Shown piece after piece: positions 10,960 to 15,348 of a stretch of 15,348 bases of DNA. Source of the DNA: Bacteroidetes bacterium ADurb.Bin302 (lineage in GTDB: Bacteria > Bacteroidota > Bacteroidia > Bacteroidales > Paludibacteraceae); the NCBI GenBank assembly GCA_002069025.1, contig MWBK01000129.1, positions 1 through 15,348 on the forward strand. Direction: 5' to 3'. The position numbers and the translations under genes are program-made. Each line of letters starts with the position of its first letter. The stretch's first letter is position 1. The notes beneath the pieces were generated by a model. That model did not search any database, was not told the origin of the DNA, and worked only from the letters and a program-made list of their open reading frames with translations.

Positions 10960-11514
10960 ATGGAGCATTACAATTACAATCATAATAAATTAGGAGTCTT
11001 AGATGTTTCAATACGTCCAAACACAAGATCAATACGTGCTTACGTAAAAGTTGACGGTATACATCTACACATTCCAAATAGACGCTTTTTAAAAAACGGA
11101 ATAGAATTTATAGATAGCAAGCAAGACCAACTTTTAAATATGCTCGAAAGGGTTAAAAGTAGACAAAAAGCAAATATCACAAAAGAGGAAGAATTTGAAT
11201 TACAAAATATTGCTAAAGAAACATTTCCAAAACGTGTTAAAGAACTAGCAATACAATATGGATTCAAATATGCAGATGTAAGCATTAGGAAAATGAAATC
11301 AAGATGGGGAAGTTGCTCGCTAAAAGGGAATATTCATCTATCATCATACTTGGCGGCATTACCAACTGCATGCATCGATTACGTGATACTACACGAACTT
11401 TGCCACACACGACATATGAATCATGGCCCATTATTTTGGAGAGAAGTTGAAAAGGTTTGCCCTGATTACAAGAACACACGTAAAATAATGAGACAACACA
11501 AATGGAATGGTTAG
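10960..11514 (+). CDS. YgjP-like (DUF45) zinc metallohydrolase
   Basis: This is a predicted zinc metallohydrolase of the YgjP/DUF45 family, related to SprT and WLM proteases; the physiological substrate is unknown. The 184-aa protein carries HELCH (145-149), where His145 and His149 bind the metal and Glu146 is catalytic. The third ligand is probably His155 in RHMNHGPLFW. Upstream is the family block RWGSCS (115-120). The N-terminal half forms the domain seen in YgjP proteins, and the C-terminal CPDYKNTRK is also typical. The open frame extends to a TTG at 10909, but that codon is the end of the promoter -7 element, so the ATG at 10960 is chosen. The 3' end overlaps tcdA by 13 bp. No signal peptide is seen, so it is likely cytoplasmic. 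Confidence 0.88.
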   Translation: MEHYNYNHNKLGVLDVSIRPNTRSIRAYVKVDGIHLHIPNRRFLKNGIEFIDSKQDQLLNMLERVKSRQKANITKEEEFELQNIAKETFPKRVKELAIQYGFKYADVSIRKMKSRWGSCSLKGNIHLSSYLAALPTACIDYVILHELCHTRHMNHGPLFWREVEKVCPDYKNTRKIMRQHKWNG

Positions 11515-12215
11515 AGCGCACAAAACTACTTTTAGGTAAATCAGGTACTGATTCGCTTTGCCATTCAAAAATAATAGTAATTGGAGTTGGCGGAGTTGGA
11601 GCTTATGCTGCTGAAATGCTTTGTAGAAGTGGTATTGGTGATATTACATTAGTTGATGCCGATACTATAAAAGAAAGCAATATTAATAGACAGCTACCTG
11701 CCACGACAAAAACTCTTGGACTAAATAAAGCTACAGTGATGGCTAAACGATTACAAGAAATTAATTCTGATGCCAATATTACACCAATAATTAAATTTAT
11801 TGAAGCAGACTCTATTGAAGCATTATTCGCTGACAATAAATATGACTATGTAGTTGATGCCATCGATTCGATATCTCCCAAAGTTGCCCTTATCACATAT
11901 TGCATAAAACATCAAATTCCTATTATATCTTCTATGGGAGCCGGAGGTAGAATTGACCCGTCTAAGATTAAATTTGCCGATATTTCGAAAACCTTTGAAT
12001 GTCCACTTGCCAAGACAATGCGCGACAGACTAAAAAAGGAAGGAATATATAAAGGATTACCGGTTGTATTCAGCACAGAGCCTGTAAATAGAAGTTCGAT
12101 TTTAGAAGTGTTCGATGAAAGGAATAAACGTTCAACATTAGGTACAATATCATATCTTCCGGCAATTTTCGGATGCTATTTAGCAGCACATGTTATAAAA
12201 AATCTAACAAAATGA
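11502..12215 (+). CDS. tcdA: TcdA, tRNA threonylcarbamoyladenosine dehydratase
   Basis: This ThiF/E1-like enzyme (237 aa) most resembles TcdA (CsdL), which uses ATP to dehydrate t6A at position 37 of ANN-decoding tRNAs to cyclic ct6A. The nucleotide-binding loop is [14 protein letters not shown] (27-40), followed by [16 protein letters not shown] (50-65), the acidic and Arg residues that hold [25 protein letters not shown] (143-164) is specific to TcdA among E1-like proteins, and VVFSTE (188-193) is also shared. It is shorter than E. coli TcdA (268 aa), missing the extreme C-terminal tail. It overlaps the upstream hydrolase by 13 bp, and its TGA overlaps the next ATG as ATGA. ThiF and MoeB are alternatives, but no zinc-binding Cys pairs of those proteins are visible. 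Confidence 0.88.
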   Translation: MEWLERTKLLLGKSGTDSLCHSKIIVIGVGGVGAYAAEMLCRSGIGDITLVDADTIKESNINRQLPATTKTLGLNKATVMAKRLQEINSDANITPIIKFIEADSIEALFADNKYDYVVDAIDSISPKVALITYCIKHQIPIISSMGAGGRIDPSKIKFADISKTFECPLAKTMRDRLKKEGIYKGLPVVFSTEPVNRSSILEVFDERNKRSTLGTISYLPAIFGCYLAAHVIKNLTK

Positions 12216-12865
12216 TAAACGCAACAAATATCACAAAATCATTCGGTCAACTGCAAGTTTTAAAAGGCATTGACTTACACATAGACAAAGGTGAATTCGT
12301 TTCTATTGTAGGAGCCAGCGGTGCCGGAAAAACAACACTATTGCAAATATTAGGCACACTTGACAAATCTGATACAGGCGCTATCTCGATAGATAATACA
12401 AAAGTGAATGAATTAAAATCTGATAAACTCGCTGATTTTAGGAATAAACATATTGGATTTATTTTTCAGTTTCATCAACTTTTACCTGAATTTACTGCAC
12501 TTGAAAATGTTGAAATTCCTGCATTAATTGCAAAAAGAAGCAAACAAGATGCTGAAAAAAACGCTAAAGAATTACTCAATATGTTAGGTTTGGCAGAACG
12601 TATGGATCATAAACCTAACGAACTTTCAGGAGGAGAGAAACAAAGAGTTGCAGTTGCAAGAGCTTTAATAAATAGACCTTCATTAATATTGGCTGATGAG
12701 CCATCAGGCAGTTTGGACAGTAAAAACAAAGAAGAATTACATAAATTATTATTCAAATTACGAGATGAGTTTAAACTTACAATATTAGTAGTTACTCACG
12801 ATTTTGAACTAGCTCACATATCCGACAGAATAATTGAAATGAAAGATGGTTTAATAGTAAAATAA
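12212..12865 (+). CDS. lolD: LolD-type ABC transporter ATP-binding protein
   Basis: This 217-aa ATPase belongs to the LolD/MacB-FtsE class (MJ0796 type). In the Lol system the ATPase powers release of lipoproteins from the inner membrane. Walker A is GASGAGKTT (34-42), the Q-loop lies in [20 protein letters not shown], and the signature is [15 protein letters not shown] (138-152). Walker B is [12 protein letters not shown] (158-169), and the switch histidine is His196 in VTHD. The phrase [16 protein letters not shown] is characteristic of LolD proteins. The ATG overlaps the tcdA stop (ATGA), implying translational coupling. A longer frame from 12173 would sit inside tcdA and is rejected. No permease gene lies beside it, so the LolCE-like partner must be encoded elsewhere and the LolD name rests on sequence alone. 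Confidence 0.85.
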   Translation: MINATNITKSFGQLQVLKGIDLHIDKGEFVSIVGASGAGKTTLLQILGTLDKSDTGAISIDNTKVNELKSDKLADFRNKHIGFIFQFHQLLPEFTALENVEIPALIAKRSKQDAEKNAKELLNMLGLAERMDHKPNELSGGEKQRVAVARALINRPSLILADEPSGSLDSKNKEELHKLLFKLRDEFKLTILVVTHDFELAHISDRIIEMKDGLIVK

Positions 12866-12893
12866 AAAATGCTTCCTTGGGGAAGCATTTTTT
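12864..12893. terminator. Bidirectional intrinsic terminator
   Basis: The perfect stem ATGCTTCC / GGAAGCAT (12869-12876 with 12881-12888) has a TTGG loop and is flanked by A-run on the left and T-run on the right. It therefore acts as an intrinsic terminator in both directions. It overlaps the lolD TAA and lies 13 bp from the stop codon of the convergent lipoprotein gene, so one structure serves both operons. Confidence 0.92.
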
Positions 12894-12906
12894 ATTTCTA
12901 TAGTTA

Positions 12907-13386
12907 TTAATTATCCGCCAGCCACCATTGTTTTACACTTCGGAAACTTATAGCACTAGGTTTGTTTGCTGTTGCAAAATCGTTGTAAGTTACATATACA
13001 CGAATCTTACCTACAGAATAATCAAAATCATATTCCTCTTGATATAAAAAACCTTCATCTGTTGATTTAAAACGAGTTACGGGCAGTGGTTGTTGAATCC
13101 AACCACGCTCTTCCGAGTTATCAAACAAATAAACTTCAACAGAACCATTATCAAAAATCCATTCTGACAAATTTTGATCATTCAAGTCACAATAATAATA
13201 AGAACCTAGTTGTCCTTCTGTTCCGTACAACAACCAATCTCCTTCATTTACTGTAAATTCGTCTACAATCCATTGATCTCCTTCTGCGTTACTTCCTTGT
13301 GGGCCTTGTGGACCCATTGGACCCATTGGGCCTGTGCACGAAACCAAAGCAAATAGAGTTAATGCAAAAACAATTAATTTTTTCAT
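12907..13386 (-). CDS. Small lipoprotein with collagen-like G-X-Y tract
   Basis: This is a predicted lipoprotein of 159 aa with no recognised function. The N-terminus MKKLIVFALTLFALVSC has a charged start, a hydrophobic core and the lipobox LVSC, with Cys17 as the lipidation site. Directly after it come Gly-X-Y repeats, GPMGPMGPQGPQG (19-31), a very short collagen-like stretch. The remainder (about 35-159) is acidic and rich in aromatics (W, Y, F), with predicted beta-strand character, ending KQWWLADN. It would be anchored in a membrane, probably facing the periplasm or exported to the surface. It lies 43 bp after the TPR gene in the same direction, with no separate promoter visible, so it may be read from the trpS transcript. 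It ends at the shared bidirectional terminator. Confidence 0.75.
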   Translation of the reverse strand: MKKLIVFALTLFALVSCTGPMGPMGPQGPQGSNAEGDQWIVDEFTVNEGDWLLYGTEGQLGSYYYCDLNDQNLSEWIFDNGSVEVYLFDNSEERGWIQQPLPVTRFKSTDEGFLYQEEYDFDYSVGKIRVYVTYNDFATANKPSAISFRSVKQWWLADN

Positions 13387-13429
13387 TTTTAAAATTATTA
13401 ATTAATAAGTGAACATTTTAAATTTATAT

Positions 13430-13705
13430 CTATTGATTATAACGATTTTTGTCGTAAAAATCCAATATCTTAACTATCATTCCATAAGCTGCTTTGGCAG
13501 GACTGTCAGGATTAATATCCATTGCTTTTATATAAGCATTCATAGCTCCTTGCCAATTTTCCATTTTTCTATGCACATTACCGGCTAAAAACCAGGCCTC
13601 ATCAGAATTCTTATTTTCTGCCAAGTATGCATTTATTGAAGCAAGTGCATCATCGTATTTTTCTTGCCGCATCAAATCATCAATTTTATTTTTAATATTC
13701 TCCAT
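13430..13705 (-). CDS. Small tetratricopeptide-repeat protein
   Basis: This is a 91-aa cytoplasmic protein made almost entirely of tetratricopeptide helices. One TPR covers about residues 36-69 (DEAWFLAGNVHRKMENWQGAMNAYIKAMDINPDSP), with the consensus W, G, A and P positions. A partial repeat precedes it (YDDALASINAYLAENKNS, 17-34), and a capping helix follows, ending FYDKNRYNQ. TPRs mediate protein-protein contacts; the partner is unknown. Small proteins of this design are familiar in Bacteroidota, though I cannot name a function. It starts at an ATG 46 bp after the trpS stop. There is no signal peptide. Confidence 0.8.
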   Translation of the reverse strand: MENIKNKIDDLMRQEKYDDALASINAYLAENKNSDEAWFLAGNVHRKMENWQGAMNAYIKAMDINPDSPAKAAYGMIVKILDFYDKNRYNQ

Positions 13706-13751
13706 ACAAAATTAGTAGAAATAAGAATCCATGAAAATAATTCTCCACACC

Positions 13752-14837
13752 TCATTTTGAGGACCTCTCTACTTGAGAGTTAATCAACTCTATATCATCA
13801 AAATAATTAATTTTCATTGCAGAACGAACCTCCGATAATGTTTTTATCGCAACTTCGCGAGCCGCTTCGCTTCCCTTCTTCAAAACTTCGTAAACATAAG
13901 GTATGTCCTTTTGATATTCTTTTCGTCTTGCGCGAATTGGAGCTAACTCTTCTTCTAGTACAGCAGTTAAGAATTTTTTAACCTTAACATCACCTAAGCC
14001 GCCTCTACGATAATGAGCTTTAAGTTCATCTAAATTAGCATAATCGGGTAAATAACGAGCAAATTGTTCAGGTTTACAGAAAGCATCCAAATATGTAAAC
14101 ACAACATTACCTTCTATTTTTCCCGGATCCTCCAATTTTATATGGTTTGGATCTGTATACATTATTCTCACCTTTTTAGCGACTTCGTCAGCTTCCTCTG
14201 AAAGATATATACAATTGCCTAAAGACTTACTCATTTTTGCTTTTCCGTCAATACCCGGCAAACGTAAACAAGCCTGATTAGTAGGTAATAATACTTTAGG
14301 TTCTACCAGCGTTTCACCGTATAAGTAATTAAATCTGCGTACTATTTCGGCTGTTTGCTCTATCATTGGAGCCTGATCCTCTCCTACCGGAACAGTTGTG
14401 GCTTTAAATGCGCTTATATCAGCAGCTTGACTTATTGGATAAGTAAAAAAACCGACAGGTATATTTGCTTCAAAATTTCTCATTTTGATTTCTGTTTTTA
14501 CAGTAGGATTGCGCTGTAAACGAGAAACCGTAACAAGATTCATGTAATAAAATGACAACTCACATAATTCCGGTATCTGCGATTGAATTAAAAGAGTAGA
14601 TTTTTCAGGATCTAAACCACATGCCAAATAGTCTAACGCTACTTCGATAATATTTTGACGCACTTTTTCAGGATTATCAGCATTATCTGTTAATGCCTGA
14701 GCATCAGCTATCATTATAAAAATATTTTTGTATTCGCCAGAATTTTGTAATTCAACACGACGACGTAAAGACCCCACATAGTGACCTATGTGTAACTTGC
14801 CTGTAGGTCTATCGCCTGTCAAAATAATCTTATCCAT
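13752..14837 (-). CDS. trpS: Tryptophanyl-tRNA synthetase
   Basis: TrpRS (361 aa) charges tRNA-Trp with tryptophan in the cytoplasm. It is a class I synthetase: the HIGH-type motif is [12 protein letters not shown] (12-23) and the KMSKS motif is KMSKS (201-205) in [13 protein letters not shown]. The tryptophan-site region reads [11 protein letters not shown] (134-144) with [13 protein letters not shown] (150-162) after it, as in bacterial TrpRS. It is slightly longer than common bacterial TrpRS (about 330-350 aa) because of the C-terminal tail after position 340. A promoter -7 element precedes it by about 30 bp. No tRNA-sensing T-box is present in the short leader. The TPR and lipoprotein genes lie downstream on the same strand. 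Confidence 0.96.
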   Translation of the reverse strand: MDKIILTGDRPTGKLHIGHYVGSLRRRVELQNSGEYKNIFIMIADAQALTDNADNPEKVRQNIIEVALDYLACGLDPEKSTLLIQSQIPELCELSFYYMNLVTVSRLQRNPTVKTEIKMRNFEANIPVGFFTYPISQAADISAFKATTVPVGEDQAPMIEQTAEIVRRFNYLYGETLVEPKVLLPTNQACLRLPGIDGKAKMSKSLGNCIYLSEEADEVAKKVRIMYTDPNHIKLEDPGKIEGNVVFTYLDAFCKPEQFARYLPDYANLDELKAHYRRGGLGDVKVKKFLTAVLEEELAPIRARRKEYQKDIPYVYEVLKKGSEAAREVAIKTLSEVRSAMKINYFDDIELINSQVERSSK

Positions 14838-14866
14838 AAATTGTCTTGTTCTTTAAAAAAATTTCA

Positions 14867-14899
14867 CAAAGGTATAAAAAACATGGGGATGTGTACACA
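14867..14899 (-). promoter_or_regulatory. Promoter of trpS
   Basis: On the minus strand TACCTTTG (14867-14874) is a perfect -7 element. The best -33 candidate is the imperfect TGTG (14896-14899) at a spacing of 21. It lies within the palindrome that terminates the upstream gene. The leader to the trpS ATG would be about 24 nt. The -7 call is strong, the -33 call weak. Confidence 0.6.
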
Positions 14900-14907
14900 T
14901 CCCCATG
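14876..14907 (-). terminator. Intrinsic terminator of the amylase-family gene
   Basis: Bases 14882-14907 form a perfect 26-bp palindrome, centred on GTGTACAC with G4/C4 blocks either side. On the minus strand it is followed at once by six T (14876-14881). This is a strong intrinsic terminator 22 bp after the amylase-family stop codon. It directly abuts the trpS -7 element. Confidence 0.88.
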
Positions 14908-14929
14908 CATTAAATATTGATTTTAAGAA

Positions 14930-15348
14930 TTAATCTTTTACCCAAATATATAATGAAGTCGGCTCCATATCTACTTTATTAAGACCTTGTTTTACTTTAG
15001 TAGTTTTATTTGAAGATTTTACACCTTTTAAATTAACCTCTTCTGTAGTACCAACCAATCTCCATTTTCCTGCCGGTAACTTGACAGAATCAAAGCTATT
15101 TGCTTTTTCACTTGCGTTAATTAATACCAATACCTTTTCGTTAACCAAATAACCTAACATACTTTCATTTTTTGGAAGTATCCAAGTATAGTATCCTTCA
15201 GGTACTGCCTCTGAAACTCTAAATACTTTACCATAATCTGAGTTGCGCAATTTGCCAAGTCCTTGCCAAAAAGCATACATGTTTGCATAATCATTGCGAT
15301 TTTGTTTGTTTGGTTTTTGACCGACTAAGTCCCATTTAAAATCATTTG
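14930..15348 (-). CDS. GH13 alpha-amylase/pullulanase-type protein, C-terminal end (partial)
   Basis: Only the last 138 residues are in the window; the frame is open to the right edge, so the gene continues beyond it. The visible part resembles the end of a glycoside hydrolase family 13 enzyme, which cleaves alpha-glucans. It has the end-of-barrel segment NDFKWDLVGQ, then the helix MYAFWQGLGKLRNSDYGKVF (a YxGLxxLR-like pattern). An all-beta C-terminal domain follows, with YTWILPKNESMLGYLVNEKVLVLINAS and LPAGKWRLV. No catalytic residues fall in this part, so the exact enzyme (amylase or pullulanase-like) cannot be fixed. An internal ATG at 15280 is not the start. A strong terminator follows the stop codon. 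Confidence 0.75.
   Translation of the reverse strand, partial: NDFKWDLVGQKPNKQNRNDYANMYAFWQGLGKLRNSDYGKVFRVSEAVPEGYYTWILPKNESMLGYLVNEKVLVLINASEKANSFDSVKLPAGKWRLVGTTEEVNLKGVKSSNKTTKVKQGLNKVDMEPTSLYIWVKD

Noticed and set aside
10736..11077. Minus-strand open frame of 113 codons across the divergent promoter region
   Set aside because: It overlaps both promoters and the start of the YgjP-like gene on the other strand, and its translation resembles nothing I recognise.
12173..12211. Upstream extension of the LolD frame
   Set aside because: It lies within the tcdA coding region in another frame, and the ATG overlapping the tcdA stop codon gives the normal LolD N-terminus.
13707..13714. TAATTTTG on the minus strand just before the TPR gene, resembling a -7 element
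   Set aside because: It ends 2 bp from the ATG, so the transcript would start inside the coding region, and the -33 position is TTTC rather than TTTG.

Overview
The window looks like ordinary core chromosome of an AT-rich member of the Bacteroidota, most likely order Bacteroidales. Four things point there. The gene order is rimP-nusA-infB-cvpA-sufBCDSE. Start codons lack a purine-rich Shine-Dalgarno sequence. Several promoters have the Bacteroidota form TTTG-N(18-21)-TAnnTTTG. The set also includes a small lipoprotein with a collagen-like tract and a GH13 amylase-type protein. I see no tRNA, rRNA, CRISPR, insertion sequence, phage gene or other sign of recent transfer, and no gene-free stretch longer than 300 bases.

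Layout. Bases 1-223 are AT-rich non-coding DNA downstream of sufE with at most a weak stem-loop. From 10727 back to 224, on the minus strand, lie nine co-directional genes in transcription order: rimP, nusA, infB, cvpA, sufB, sufC, sufD, sufS, sufE. Gaps are short (1-86 bp) and cvpA overlaps sufB. A strong promoter with a G/C hairpin leader precedes rimP, and a second promoter lies in the sufD-sufS gap. Bases 10728-10959 form a divergent promoter region. From 10960 to 12865, on the plus strand, lie three overlapping genes: a YgjP-type metallohydrolase, the tRNA ct6A dehydratase TcdA, and a LolD-type ABC ATPase. They end at a bidirectional terminator shared with the convergent minus-strand genes. 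From 14837 back to 12907, on the minus strand, are trpS, a small TPR protein and a collagen-like lipoprotein. Upstream of trpS is a 26-bp perfect palindrome that terminates the last gene, the 3' end of a GH13 amylase-family gene cut by the window edge.

How the genes work together. RimP (30S maturation), NusA (transcription elongation/antitermination) and IF2 (initiation) are the classic nusA-infB translation operon. Here it runs through a CvpA-like membrane protein into a complete SUF iron-sulfur assembly set: SufBCD scaffold/ATPase plus SufS-SufE sulfur donor. TcdA in the divergent operon modifies tRNA position 37; in E. coli its activity is linked to the CsdA-CsdE sulfurtransferase pair, which belongs to the same families as SufS-SufE.

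No clearly undescribed system is visible. The most useful observations concern gene organisation, promoters and start sites: three upstream-extended reading frames begin at a TTG that is part of a promoter -7 element, so those genes should start at the internal ATG.
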